DNA of 64,000 nucleotides from Mucilaginibacter gossypiicola (GCF_900110105.1 NZ_FOCL01000019.1:62001-126000), one strand, 5' to 3'. Positions 8,396-17,327 are shown, counted from the stretch's first letter. The notes: generated by a model from the letters alone, not told the origin. Program-made: numbers and translations.

Positions 8396-9187
8396 TTACT
8401 TAAAATACTTCCCTATCACCCCCAGCATCTCCCCTGTTATTTTCCCATTAGTTGCCAATAATTCACGGGTATCCAACACTTCTGAGCCGCCTTTAAAGTT
8501 CACGACCTCACCTCCGGCTTGTTTTACAATTACAATACCGGCGGCCACGTCCCATGCGTTAAGGTTATACTCATAAAAAGCATCAAAGCGTCCGCAAGCG
8601 GTATAAGCCAGGTCGACAGCGGCAGAACCTAAACGGCGCAAGCCATGGCTGCTGCGCATCAGCTCGGTAAACAATTCGATATAGGCTGCCTGCTTTGTAA
8701 AATCGTAATATGGAAAACCGGTTGCCAGTAAACTGGTACCAATCGTGCTGTTTTTACTTACGCTGATCTCTTTACCATTAAGGTATGCAGGCGCATCCTT
8801 CCATGCGTAAAAGCATTCATCAAGGTTTATTTCATAAACCACGCCGGCTATCAGCTCGTCGTATTCCTTCAATGCAATACTTACCGAAAAAGCGGGCACA
8901 CCGTGGATGAAATTGGTTGTACCATCAAGTGGGTCGATAATCCAGTTATAGCGCTCGCCTATTTTGGTAGTTGTTTTTTCTTCAGTAATGAAACCGGCTT
9001 CAGGTAAAATTTTGCTCAGACCTTTTACAATGGTTTCTTCGGCGGTTTTATCAACGTATGATACCATATCGTTGAGGCCTTTATATTCTATCCTATCAGG
9101 ATCAAACGCTTTACGCTCCTGCCTGATGAAATCACCTGCTTGTTTTGAAACTTCAATTACCTGGTTTATGATGTTCGCTGTTTGCAT
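8396..9187 (-). CDS. Inositol monophosphatase family protein (SuhB-like)
   Basis: Mg2+-dependent, Li+-sensitive phosphatase family acting on inositol phosphates or related sugar phosphates. Both family signatures are complete: metal-binding motif DPLDGTTNFIHG (Asp85, Asp88) with the upstream Glu pair in FITEEKT, and the C-terminal NAWDVAAGIVIVKQAGG (Asp213). 263 residues matches E. coli SuhB (267). The start ATG at 9187 lies inside the 3' end of the gtrA-like gene (35-base overlap), so the two are probably translationally coupled in the run mtaB-lgt-gtrA-IMPase. The physiological substrate cannot be inferred; CysQ or NADP-phosphatase roles are less likely given the motif context. Confidence 0.92.
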   Translation of the reverse strand: MQTANIINQVIEVSKQAGDFIRQERKAFDPDRIEYKGLNDMVSYVDKTAEETIVKGLSKILPEAGFITEEKTTTKIGERYNWIIDPLDGTTNFIHGVPAFSVSIALKEYDELIAGVVYEINLDECFYAWKDAPAYLNGKEISVSKNSTIGTSLLATGFPYYDFTKQAAYIELFTELMRSSHGLRRLGSAAVDLAYTACGRFDAFYEYNLNAWDVAAGIVIVKQAGGEVVNFKGGSEVLDTRELLATNGKITGEMLGVIGKYFK

Positions 9188-9641
9188 GGTTACGTTTTAA
9201 TGATAGGCTGAATGAGAAAACTTTATGAATAAAAAAGCTGGCGAAAAACAGGCTTAGTGCCGCTGAGATCCGTGCTACGGTAGGGTTAAAACTGCACGCC
9301 TGGATCAATATTTTCACAACGGATAAATTGGCAAAGAACCCGATAACAGCTACCGTTACAAAGCGAAAAAACTGCTTACGCGGCGCCGATTTGGACTCAT
9401 TAAATACCATGTAGCGGGTAATTAAAAAATTAACCACTACCCCCATAAAAAACGATAGCGCAAGCGAAACGGTATAATTACGAACGGTAAGCCCAAAAAT
9501 ATGGTAAGTATGCGCTGTAAGCAGATTGTGGTAAAAAAGGTAAAATGCCGAAACATCCACCAAAAAACCGGCCCCGGCCGAAAGCACAAATCTAAATACC
9601 TGGTTATCTACTAATTTACCTTTTGATTTATTATCAGCCAT
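9153..9641 (-). CDS. GtrA family membrane protein
   Basis: Small polytopic membrane protein of the GtrA/DPMS family, thought to help move lipid-linked sugars across the inner membrane for cell-surface polysaccharides. Four hydrophobic helices are visible (about 15-35, 48-70, 84-105, 118-140), including FFMGVVVNFLITRYMVF, which matches the conserved N-F-x-x-x-R region. 162 residues is slightly longer than the usual 120-150. It overlaps the lgt stop by 8 bases and the IMPase start by 35 bases. No glycosyltransferase lies beside it here, so its partner is unknown. Confidence 0.88.
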   Translation of the reverse strand: MADNKSKGKLVDNQVFRFVLSAGAGFLVDVSAFYLFYHNLLTAHTYHIFGLTVRNYTVSLALSFFMGVVVNFLITRYMVFNESKSAPRKQFFRFVTVAVIGFFANLSVVKILIQACSFNPTVARISAALSLFFASFFIHKVFSFSLSLKRNHANSEHHKPGN

Positions 9642-10803
9642 TTGTAGTACCCAGTGCTTTCTTTTCTTTGTTTAATCCTGTTACAATAAGTGTAATGCCA
9701 CCTAAAACCATAATCACCGAAATCATTTCGGCTTGGGTAAATGAAACACCGGCAACAACATATTTAGTATTAACCCTGATAAGCTCGATAAAGAAACGTT
9801 CAAGGCCGGCTAATATCATATATACACCAAACAAAACGCCCGGAGCTTTAAAATTGTGCCTTATTTTCCATAATACAAAGAACAGTAATAAACAAATTAC
9901 ACTTTCGTAAAATGAGGTTGGGTAAACCGGATATTGCAATTCATGGCAAAACTTGCCCATACAGTTCATCATCTGTACGCCCTCGTCGTTTACGTTGTGC
10001 GGAAATTTAAAGCTCCACATCCAATCGGGCGCCCAGCTTAACCAATGTGGCTTTGGTGCCAGGTTAACTATACCCCAATCGCCGTCGCCGCTCATTTGGC
10101 ATCCAATACGGCCTAAAGCGTAAGCCAGCATCATACCCGGACCACCAATATCAAGCATATTCAGCGGTTTAATACCGTGCTTGTTAGCTATGTAAAGTAC
10201 CGCTGCACCACCGCATATCAAGCCTCCATAAAAGGTTAAACCACTAAAACCTATTAGCATGCCAACCGGGTCTTTCATAAAATCGCCCCAGTTTTCCAGT
10301 GCATTAAACAATTTTGCACCGGCAAAGCCAAATACTGCAGCCCATAATAATATGCTCCCTAACAATTCGTCGGGGTGTACATCAACATCTTTAGTCTCGG
10401 GTTTATCACGACGATGTTTTTGAGACTCATGCCAGGCCCAGTATGCAAAAGCTGCTGCTCCAAGTATGCCGCCTATCCAATTACCCCTTAAGGATAATAA
10501 AAAATCCTGTGGATTATCTATAAGCGCCTGGTAATTAAGGACACAATCAATAATCTTGTACCCCAAAACAAAACCAAAAACGCCGTTGCCAATAAGCTCA
10601 GTATTTGAAGCAGGTAAGCCTATAGTAATCCTCTTTTTAAAAGTATGAATAACGCCTAATGCCTCCTTGCGTTTAAACTCCTTGCCAAAAGCCCAGTAAG
10701 CGCCAACAAAAGCTATCGCAACAAAAAAGCCGAAAGTTTGAATGGGCAAAGGAAGATTAAAACCAAAAAGATATTTTAATAACGATGTGAGCGTTGGGAA
10801 CAT
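9634..10803 (-). CDS. lgt: Prolipoprotein diacylglyceryl transferase family protein
   Basis: Transfers diacylglycerol from phosphatidylglycerol to the lipobox cysteine of prolipoproteins; many SPII lipoproteins in this window would be its substrates. A polytopic membrane protein with the Lgt signature region GRIGCQMSGDGDWG (231-244, Arg232), a GGxLG-like segment GGILGAAAF, and a C-terminal LERFFIELIRVN. At 389 residues it is longer than E. coli Lgt (291), with an extra charged loop at about 125-148. The loop His of the E. coli enzyme (FHGG) appears as Tyr192 in LTFYGGLICG. Start ATG 10803. Second gene of the mtaB-lgt-gtrA-IMPase run. Confidence 0.88.
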   Translation of the reverse strand: MFPTLTSLLKYLFGFNLPLPIQTFGFFVAIAFVGAYWAFGKEFKRKEALGVIHTFKKRITIGLPASNTELIGNGVFGFVLGYKIIDCVLNYQALIDNPQDFLLSLRGNWIGGILGAAAFAYWAWHESQKHRRDKPETKDVDVHPDELLGSILLWAAVFGFAGAKLFNALENWGDFMKDPVGMLIGFSGLTFYGGLICGGAAVLYIANKHGIKPLNMLDIGGPGMMLAYALGRIGCQMSGDGDWGIVNLAPKPHWLSWAPDWMWSFKFPHNVNDEGVQMMNCMGKFCHELQYPVYPTSFYESVICLLLFFVLWKIRHNFKAPGVLFGVYMILAGLERFFIELIRVNTKYVVAGVSFTQAEMISVIMVLGGITLIVTGLNKEKKALGTTNG

Positions 10804-10831
10804 AGGTTGTAATTTAGGGCGAATATAGAAT

Positions 10832-12151
10832 TTAATGCACTAATATTTCTTCGCCTTCTGTTATTTCAACATCACCGTCAGGTGAAATATTTGTTAGATG
10901 TACCGTTTTTAATTCGTTAACCAGCACAGGATCATACTTGGTACGTACTTTCACGTAATTGCGGGTGAAGCCATGCATAAAGCCATCTTTAATATCGCCC
11001 TCAAACAAAACTTCCTGACTTTTACCCAATTGACTTTCGTAAAAGGCACGGCGTTTTTTATCCGACAAGATATGCAGCATTTTGCTCCGCTCCCCTCGTG
11101 CAGAGCCCGGAACAGCGCCGGTCATTTGAGCAGCCAGGGTATTCTCCCTTTCCGAATAAGTAAATACGTGCAGGTATGAAATATTTAGCTCGTTCAGGAA
11201 ATTATAAGTATCGATAAAGTCTTCTCTTGTTTCGCCGGGGAAACCAACAATAACATCTACACCGATACAGCAATCGGGCATCAGCTCCTTTATTTTGGCA
11301 ACGCGGTTAACATAAAGATCGCGTTTGTAACGGCGGCGCATCAATCCCAGTATCTTATCCGAGCCAGACTGTAACGGAATATGAAAGTGCGGTACAAAAC
11401 GTTTTGAAGATGCAACAAAAGCAATGATCTCGTCGGTAAGTAAATTGGGTTCGATAGATGAGATCCTGAAACGGTCTATCCCTTCTACCTCATCCAATGC
11501 TTTTATCAAATCAAAAAACTTGTCCTCACGCTGGCCATTACGAATGCCGAAATCGCCAAGGTTTACACCGGTAAGCACAATTTCTTTTACCCCTGATTCG
11601 GCAATTTGCTTTGCCTGCGCAACAACGTTTTCAATGGTATCGCTGCGGCTTGCTCCACGGGCCAACGGAATGGTACAAAAAGTACATGAATAATCGCAGC
11701 CGTCCTGCACTTTCAGGAAAGTACGGGTACGATCGCCAAAAGAATATGCGGGAACAAACTCATTGGCTTCAGACACAGGCTGATTGAGCACCAATGCCTT
11801 TGGCCTTTTGGTTAAGTCGGTAATATGATCAACTATCTGAAATTTTTCGGCAGCGCCAAGCACCATGTCAACGCCGGGAATTTCAGCAATTTCCTGTGGT
11901 TTTAGCTGCGCGTAACAACCTACTATAGTTACGTAGGCGTTAGGTGAAATTTTAAGCGCTTCCTTTACAATCTTCTTACACTTTTTATCGGCATTATCAG
12001 TTACCGAGCAGGTATTGATCACAAAAACATCCGGCGTTTCGGTAAAATTCACCGTATCATAACCGGCCTGGTTAAACAGCCGACCAATAGATGAGGTCTC
12101 TGAATAATTCAGCTTGCAGCCTAAAGTGTAAAAAGCGACTTTCTTGTTCAT
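10832..12151 (-). CDS. mtaB: tRNA t6A37 methylthiotransferase MtaB
   Basis: Radical-SAM enzyme that converts N6-threonylcarbamoyladenosine-37 to its 2-methylthio form in tRNAs reading ANN codons. Layout: N-terminal MTTase domain with auxiliary-cluster cysteines 12, 48 and 79, the radical-SAM motif CDYSCTFC (Cys152, 156, 159), and a C-terminal TRAM-like domain (from about 370). The MtaB/eMtaB clade is favoured over MiaB and RimO by the start TLGCKLNYSE and length of 439. The frame is open to a TTG at 12163, but the ATG at 12151 fits the family N terminus. A TATCTTTG box ends 9 bases before it, suggesting a nearly leaderless mRNA. Confidence 0.94.
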   Translation of the reverse strand: MNKKVAFYTLGCKLNYSETSSIGRLFNQAGYDTVNFTETPDVFVINTCSVTDNADKKCKKIVKEALKISPNAYVTIVGCYAQLKPQEIAEIPGVDMVLGAAEKFQIVDHITDLTKRPKALVLNQPVSEANEFVPAYSFGDRTRTFLKVQDGCDYSCTFCTIPLARGASRSDTIENVVAQAKQIAESGVKEIVLTGVNLGDFGIRNGQREDKFFDLIKALDEVEGIDRFRISSIEPNLLTDEIIAFVASSKRFVPHFHIPLQSGSDKILGLMRRRYKRDLYVNRVAKIKELMPDCCIGVDVIVGFPGETREDFIDTYNFLNELNISYLHVFTYSERENTLAAQMTGAVPGSARGERSKMLHILSDKKRRAFYESQLGKSQEVLFEGDIKDGFMHGFTRNYVKVRTKYDPVLVNELKTVHLTNISPDGDVEITEGEEILVH

Positions 12152-12160
12152 TTCAAACGG

Positions 12161-12168
12161 CAAAGATA
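12161..12168 (-). promoter_or_regulatory. Putative -7 promoter element of the mtaB-lgt operon
   Basis: Read on the reverse strand this is TATCTTTG, a full match to the Bacteroidota TAnnTTTG box. It ends only 9 bases before the mtaB ATG at 12151, so transcription would start within a few bases of the codon. No convincing TTTG -33 element is visible. Confidence 0.45.
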
Positions 12169-12294
12169 CAGTTTTTTATAAAATGTTAGCCCGGAGGATT
12201 TTTCATATCAGCGTAAAAGAACGAAATGTTAAAACAGGCAGAACCCGACTAGAAGTTTCAGTCAAATCGCTTTTAAAACGTATAACTGATACGG

Positions 12295-12396
12295 GGCTCC
12301 GATGGAGCCAATTTGCCACAGATCATCGTTTTGCTATAAACACGATACTCCTAACGGAGTCATACAATACCCCAGAGGGGTGACGTGTTTATAGCA
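12295..12396. repeat. Cluster of four nested short palindromes (REP-like element)
   Basis: In the 386-base gene-free gap there are four perfect small dyads. GGCTCC-GAT-GGAGCC lies at 12295-12309. A 13-bp inverted repeat TGCTATAAACACG / CGTGTTTATAGCA (12332-12344 and 12384-12396) encloses ACTCC-TAAC-GGAGT (12347-12360) and ACCCC-AGA-GGGGT (12369-12381). A further GGCTCCGTTAGGTGCC follows at 12417-12432. The nested, G+C-capped layout resembles repetitive extragenic palindromes mobilised by REP-associated transposases. No transposase is in the window, and copy number cannot be judged here. Confidence 0.75.
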
Positions 12397-12537
12397 GATC
12401 TTAAGTCAATTTTAAGGCTCCGTTAGGTGCCTCGTAGTTTAAGGCGATGCTCGGTATAACAATTTGACAATTTCATTTATCAATATCAAATCTGTAATTT
12501 CAAAGCGGTTTAACACATTCTAAAGGCCTTATCAATC

Positions 12538-13146
12538 ATGATCATATACGGCACCAAAGCCAAACTCTTAAAATCCGAAATAACAAGCGACACCTGCCCA
12601 AACTGCAATACAGCCAACAGTATACAGATGAATGTATTTCAACGCTGGGCCCATATTTTCTGGATCCCTTTTTTCCCGATTGGCAAAACCGGCGTTTCGC
12701 AGTGCCTAAATTGTAAGCAGGTATTAAAACTTAAGGAAATGCCGGCATCGCTTAAATTAAGCTATGATAATGTAAAAGCCCAAACTACAATCCCCATCTG
12801 GACATTTGCAGGCTGTTTTTTGATAGTTATCGGTTCCATATTTTTTTATATCAGTGAAAAGCAGAAAACTAAAAAAGTTAACCAGTGGGTTTTATCACCG
12901 CAAAAGAACGACGTTTTTCATATCAAACTTAAAAACGATCATTATACCCTTTACAGGGTAAATAAAGTATCTGGCGATTCTGTTTACCTGGCCCTTAACA
13001 AATATGAAGTAGACCGAGAAGACGGGCTTGACGATGTTGCAGCAAAAGGCGATACCGCCTATGACAGCGCACAGCAAGGTATCGCCAAATCGTTCCTTGT
13101 GGAAATGGCCAAAGAAGGAACTATTTTGGATATTGAACGGAAGTAA
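12538..13146 (+). CDS. Zinc-ribbon membrane protein of unknown function
   Basis: Cytosolic zinc ribbon with two CxxC pairs (CPNCNTANS about 20-27; CLNCKQVL about 60-67) separated by an amphipathic RWAHIFWIPFFPIGKTG segment. This layout is seen in small zinc_ribbon_15-type proteins. One transmembrane helix follows (about 84-104, WTFAGCFLIVIGSIFFYI). The C-terminal ~95 residues are polar and probably periplasmic. Function unknown. It stops 4 bases before the DoxX-like gene, so the two form an operon and may act together at the membrane. ATG start; 202 residues. Confidence 0.75.
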   Translation: MIIYGTKAKLLKSEITSDTCPNCNTANSIQMNVFQRWAHIFWIPFFPIGKTGVSQCLNCKQVLKLKEMPASLKLSYDNVKAQTTIPIWTFAGCFLIVIGSIFFYISEKQKTKKVNQWVLSPQKNDVFHIKLKNDHYTLYRVNKVSGDSVYLALNKYEVDREDGLDDVAAKGDTAYDSAQQGIAKSFLVEMAKEGTILDIERK

Positions 13147-13150
13147 GCTT

Positions 13151-14257
13151 ATGACTGCCACACCCCGCTCCTATTGGTTTGCTAAGTTCTTCGAATGCGT
13201 GTATCTGCTCATAGCTATTTATGATTGCTTAATGATGATGTGGGGCACTTTGCTTTACAAGCTTTTTACTTCTTTTGGTGACGTTTCCTTCGCGAGGCTT
13301 TTTACCTGGATTATTATCGGGATGCTCATCTTTTCGGTGGTATATTCCATTTACTGGAATCAAAAAAGCAAAGAGGAAGGATTTAATTCAGAAATAAGGC
13401 ACGCCTTTCTGCGTGGCGTTATGCGTTACTTTCTTGCCTTTCAAGTGTCGGCTTATGGTTTTGCCAAGATCCTGAAAACACAGTTTGGACACGTTTACAT
13501 GAGAGATAATACCCCTGTTGGCAAGTTAAGCGGCTTTGACCTTACATGGAATTATTTTGGCCACTCCTATACTTTCGCGATTATACTGGGTTTACTTCAG
13601 ATTGGCGGCAGTGTTATGCTTTTATTCAGGCGTACTACCTTGCTGGGCACTTGCTTATTATTACCCATAATGTTAAACATTGTACTGATCAATGTATTTT
13701 ATGATATAGCCATAGGGGCATTCATAAACTCAATCATTATAACTACCGGCCTGTTATACCTTTTACTACTACGATGGCCGGATATTAAACCTGTTTTATT
13801 TAAAGAAGTAGTAAAATCACCTTTACGGTTAAGTTTTGCAAAACCAGTTTTAAAACTTTTGGTAATCGTCCTTGCTTTTTACAGCATTTACCGTTATGTA
13901 GTAGCCGTCCCCTCGTCGGCCTTCGCCGGAAAATGGAAAATTCAGCAATTTATTCGAAATGGCAAAACCATCGGTGAAAACGATTGGATGAATGGTGCCC
14001 AAAACTGGTGTTACATATATATTGAAGATGATGGCAGGATATCATTTTGCGCAAATCCTTACGTTTTTGAGGCTAACCGAGCATGGTTTGGTCGTTATAG
14101 TTATAATGCAAAACAAAAAACATTCGATGTACATTTTGATGGTGGCACAAATAATAATACCACAAGGGTAAAGATCAGCAACTACAACGGTAAACAAATG
14201 CAATGGGATACCAAAGTATATGATGATACCTTAAAATTGAAACTGGTTAAAGAATAA
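13151..14257 (+). CDS. DoxX-like polytopic membrane protein with C-terminal soluble domain
   Basis: About seven hydrophobic helices in the first 250 residues. The block around FLAFQVSAYGFAKILKTQF, LLQIGGSVMLLFRR and LINVFYDIAIGAF resembles DoxX/SURF4-type membrane proteins. The last ~100 residues look like a lipocalin-like beta domain (FAGKWKIQQF ... GRISFCANPYVFEANRAW). Function unknown. The frame extends upstream inside the preceding gene, but the ATG at 13151, 4 bases after that gene's stop, gives a sensible N terminus (MTATPRSYWF); 368 residues. Convergent with the Fe-S protein gene 10 bases downstream. Confidence 0.7.
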   Translation: MTATPRSYWFAKFFECVYLLIAIYDCLMMMWGTLLYKLFTSFGDVSFARLFTWIIIGMLIFSVVYSIYWNQKSKEEGFNSEIRHAFLRGVMRYFLAFQVSAYGFAKILKTQFGHVYMRDNTPVGKLSGFDLTWNYFGHSYTFAIILGLLQIGGSVMLLFRRTTLLGTCLLLPIMLNIVLINVFYDIAIGAFINSIIITTGLLYLLLLRWPDIKPVLFKEVVKSPLRLSFAKPVLKLLVIVLAFYSIYRYVVAVPSSAFAGKWKIQQFIRNGKTIGENDWMNGAQNWCYIYIEDDGRISFCANPYVFEANRAWFGRYSYNAKQKTFDVHFDGGTNNNTTRVKISNYNGKQMQWDTKVYDDTLKLKLVKE

Positions 14258-14267
14258 GGAGCTTTGG

Positions 14268-14996
14268 TTACACATTCCCCCAACCCAGCGCCAATACATC
14301 GGCAATGTGCATAGTTTGAATAGGTAAATTATTTTTATCGATATAACCCTGCATGTGCATTAAACATGATGAATCGGTAGATATAATGTATTCAGCACCT
14401 GCGTCAAGGGCATTATTTACCTTCTGTTGCGCCATCGCGGTTGAGATACCATCAAACTTAACAGCAAAGGTGCCACCAAAGCCGCAGCAGGTTTCGCCGT
14501 CTTTCAAGTCAATCAACTCAAGACCAAGCACTTTGGAGAGCAGCTGGCGAGGCTCATCTTTTATTTTACATTCGCGCAGGCCGGCGCAGCTATCATGATA
14601 AACTGCCTTACCATCAAGCTCGGCACCGAAATAATCAAATTCCAGGATATTTACTAAAAAATCGGATAGCTCGTAGATATTACCTTGAATGGCCCGGCAT
14701 TTATTGTGTACCGCGGTATTGGTAAACAAGTCGTTATAATAGTTTTTCACCATACCGGTGCAAGAGGCCGATGGTGATACAATAACACTATCTTCCGAAA
14801 AATCGCTTAAAAACTTGCTTCCTACCTCTTTGGCGTCATCCCAAAAACCGGCATTAAAGGCCGGCTGACCGCAGCAGGTTTGTGCCGGATTATAACTAAC
14901 CTTGCACCCTGCTTTCTCCAACAATTTTACGGTATTAAAAGCAGTTGCCGGAAACAACTGATCTATGAAACACGGTATAAACAACTCAACCTTCAT
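14268..14996 (-). CDS. LutA/GlcF-type (Fe-S)-binding CCG-domain protein
   Basis: Iron-sulfur electron-transfer subunit of the type in L-lactate utilisation (LutA) and glycolate oxidase (GlcF). It contains two CCG domains: CFIDQLFP with QTCCGQPAFNAG (about 10-52), and HDSCAGLREC with GETCCGFGGTFAVKF (about 140-190). 242 residues is the LutA length. The ATG at 14996 is used; the frame also reaches a GTG at 15002. In many genomes lutA sits beside lutB and lutC; neither is here, so the partners are elsewhere or the role differs. It lies 13 bases downstream of the UMF1 carrier gene, so the carrier may supply or remove a small acid, which is speculative. Confidence 0.88.
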   Translation of the reverse strand: MKVELFIPCFIDQLFPATAFNTVKLLEKAGCKVSYNPAQTCCGQPAFNAGFWDDAKEVGSKFLSDFSEDSVIVSPSASCTGMVKNYYNDLFTNTAVHNKCRAIQGNIYELSDFLVNILEFDYFGAELDGKAVYHDSCAGLRECKIKDEPRQLLSKVLGLELIDLKDGETCCGFGGTFAVKFDGISTAMAQQKVNNALDAGAEYIISTDSSCLMHMQGYIDKNNLPIQTMHIADVLALGWGNV

Positions 14997-15009
14997 CGGC
15001 ACAAATTAG

Positions 15010-16332
15010 TTAACGGGTGCTAAAATCCAAATTTTTATTGACGTTTCGTTCGGCCCTCAGCAAAGAAAACAACAAAATTAAGCCAACAATGAAAAATACG
15101 CCCAATACCAAAACTGAATTTCGCGGGCTACCGGTTATTTCTTCAAAAAAGCCGAAGCTAAATACCCCACCTACAATAGCCAGCTTTTCGGTAACGTCAT
15201 AAAAACTAAAAAAAGACGCTGTATCCGGGATGTTTTCGGGCAGGTATTTTGAATATGTTGAACGCGACATGGATTGAATACCGCCCATTACCAAGCCTAC
15301 CACTACAGCTATAATGTAAAACTGTGTTTGCGTATAGGTAAAGTAAGCAGCTATACACACCCCAATCCAAAGGATTACTACACTTATTAAAACCCGCACG
15401 TTACCATATTTGCCAGACAGGCGCGACATCAGCGTTGCCCCAAAAATAGCCACCAGTTGAATAATTAAAATAATGGTTATCAACTGCGGAGTTTCCATTT
15501 TCAGTTCCTTTGCAGCAAAACCAGTTGCTACCAACATAATGGTCTGCACACCCATGGAATAAAAAAAGAACGACGGCAAAAACCTTTTTAGCAAAGGCAT
15601 TTCTTTAACTTTTTTCCAAACATGCCCCAGCTCAATAAAACCACCTTTTATGATGTTATGACTATGGCTTACGGCGTTGGGACTCCCCTTAGGCAATACA
15701 CTAAAAGGGATCATAGCAAAGCCTATCCACCATAAGCCTACCAGCAAAAATGATAAGCGAGGGGCAAAGGTTTTATCAACTATGCCAAACCACTCGCCCT
15801 TTAATACAAACAAAAAGCAGATAAGCTGCAGTAATACGCTGCCAATGTAACCATAGGTAAAACCTTTGGCACTTACATTATCCTGCATATCAACAGTAGC
15901 AATTTCGGGCAGATATGAATTGTAAAACACAAAACCTCCGCTATAACCGATAGCAGCGAGAGCAAAGCAGATTATGCCCATCTCCAGGTGATCTTTATCA
16001 AAATTGAACAACGCACAACAGGCCGCCGAACCAAGCAGCGTAAAAAACAACATGAAGATTTTTTTATTGCCCTTATAATCGGCGATAGACGATAATATGG
16101 GCAGCAGCAATACCATCACCAGGTAAGCAGCAGATAAGGCATAATCTGAAAGGGCAGTATTTACAAAGCTTTTCCCAAAAAAGTTAACCCTATCACCATT
16201 GGCATGATTGGTAGTGATGGCTACATAGTATGCCGGAAAAATTGTTGAAGTGATGACAAGGTTATACGCTGAGTTGGCCCAATCAAAGAAAGCCCAGGCG
16301 CGTATGGTTTTTTTGTTGTTTTTATTTTCCAT
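15010..16332 (-). CDS. MFS transporter, UMF1 (Atg22-like) family, copy 1
   Basis: Twelve-helix major facilitator carrier of the UMF1/Atg22 group; substrates in bacteria are not established. Family hallmarks are the N-terminal WAFFDWANSAYN (about 11-22), LSSIADYKGNKK (loop 2-3), and VMGGIQSMSRSTYSKYLPE (about 355-373). Further on comes SFFSFYDVTEKLAIV. 440 residues. The open frame starts upstream at a TTG (16353), but the ATG at 16332 matches the paralogue's N terminus. The paralogue at 18773-20101 is clearly similar over its whole length. Same strand as, and 13 bases upstream of, the LutA-like gene. Confidence 0.9.
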   Translation of the reverse strand: MENKNNKKTIRAWAFFDWANSAYNLVITSTIFPAYYVAITTNHANGDRVNFFGKSFVNTALSDYALSAAYLVMVLLLPILSSIADYKGNKKIFMLFFTLLGSAACCALFNFDKDHLEMGIICFALAAIGYSGGFVFYNSYLPEIATVDMQDNVSAKGFTYGYIGSVLLQLICFLFVLKGEWFGIVDKTFAPRLSFLLVGLWWIGFAMIPFSVLPKGSPNAVSHSHNIIKGGFIELGHVWKKVKEMPLLKRFLPSFFFYSMGVQTIMLVATGFAAKELKMETPQLITIILIIQLVAIFGATLMSRLSGKYGNVRVLISVVILWIGVCIAAYFTYTQTQFYIIAVVVGLVMGGIQSMSRSTYSKYLPENIPDTASFFSFYDVTEKLAIVGGVFSFGFFEEITGSPRNSVLVLGVFFIVGLILLFSLLRAERNVNKNLDFSTR

Positions 16333-16392
16333 TTGCTCACTAAATGTATGCAAATTTTAGAAACTGCAAAAAACGCCAATTAAATACATGCA

Positions 16393-17217
16393 CTATCTTT
16401 CGCCAAGCATCTTTTTAATAGCCGCAGGCAAGTCCGTTTTATTATCTGCAACCAGCATAGCTCCCGCCCTTTCGGCTATTGATTTCTGCTTATTGCCGGC
16501 TACTTCAGTGGTTGGACCACTTATACCGCCAAAATATTTACCCATGTCCCAGTTTATTTTAAAATCAATTTTCCTGGTATCATTGGTGCCGGCTATTGAG
16601 CAAGTTAAAGCATCATAGGCAGATCCTTTTTTGTTGGCCAGGCTTTGCCCGGCTACCTGTAGGTTACGATCATTCACCCGCAAGTTTCTTACAATTAAAT
16701 ATTCCTCATCCACGTTATTTACAACGTATTCATCGCGCGGATCGATAGCAGAATATTTAGGATCGAGTTCATTGTTTTTGGTGTAATAAGCCCAAAGGCA
16801 TGCATCCTTCAGGCCCGATTGCAACTCCTCCGAATCAGAAAATAGTTTGTAAGCATCCCATGCGGCAGCAAAAGCGTTTTCATAATCCTGTTTACTGATA
16901 TAAGCGGCAATTAAACGCGAATAGCTAAACTCAGTAGTATGACTAACATTTCGGGTGTTTAACTCTACCGCCTTTTTAAGATACCAGATGGCCGAATCAG
17001 GCTTGTGTTCGTTTAAATAAATAACACCTAAAAAGTGATACGAGCCATGAAATGAAGGAGTTTTAGCAACCGCAGCCAGGAAGTTCAGTTTGGCGGCCGG
17101 TATATCTGTCTTGATTTGCTTCAGACCGTTTATAAATTCTTCGGATGGGGCCTGGCAAAAGCCTTTAATCGTAATCAGAAGGAAAAATGCGGCAATGATG
17201 AAAATTCTGGTATTCAT
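16393..17217 (-). CDS. Secreted TPR-containing protein of unknown function
   Basis: Begins with an SPI signal peptide (MNTRIFIIAAFFLLITIKG, cleavage near FCQ-A). A tetratricopeptide-like helical region follows (about 30-130; SYHFLGVIYLNEHKPDSAIW with LKKAVELN is a recognisable repeat). The remainder is a lysine-rich tail with no motif I recognise (YLIVRNLRVNDRNLQVAGQS). Probably periplasmic. The frame runs on upstream to a GTG-type start near 17280, but the ATG at 17217 sits correctly before the signal peptide; 274 residues. Lies between the two UMF1 genes, on the same strand. Confidence 0.75.
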   Translation of the reverse strand: MNTRIFIIAAFFLLITIKGFCQAPSEEFINGLKQIKTDIPAAKLNFLAAVAKTPSFHGSYHFLGVIYLNEHKPDSAIWYLKKAVELNTRNVSHTTEFSYSRLIAAYISKQDYENAFAAAWDAYKLFSDSEELQSGLKDACLWAYYTKNNELDPKYSAIDPRDEYVVNNVDEEYLIVRNLRVNDRNLQVAGQSLANKKGSAYDALTCSIAGTNDTRKIDFKINWDMGKYFGGISGPTTEVAGNKQKSIAERAGAMLVADNKTDLPAAIKKMLGER

Positions 17218-17327
17218 GATGGGTTTAGATTTATTGGTACTAATATCAGTAAATAAGCTAAAAAAAGCTTCGCCCACCAAAAAATAAAAACAGATGTTAT
17301 TTACCCGCTAAACAACTACAAGCTGAT

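Noticed and set aside
12152..12163. Upstream TTG as the start of mtaB
   Set aside because: The ATG at 12151 gives the normal family N terminus and the promoter box overlaps the upstream codons.
13028..13150. Extended start for the DoxX-like gene inside the preceding gene
   Set aside because: The extra 41 residues read as out-of-frame translation of the zinc-ribbon gene; the ATG at 13151 is natural.
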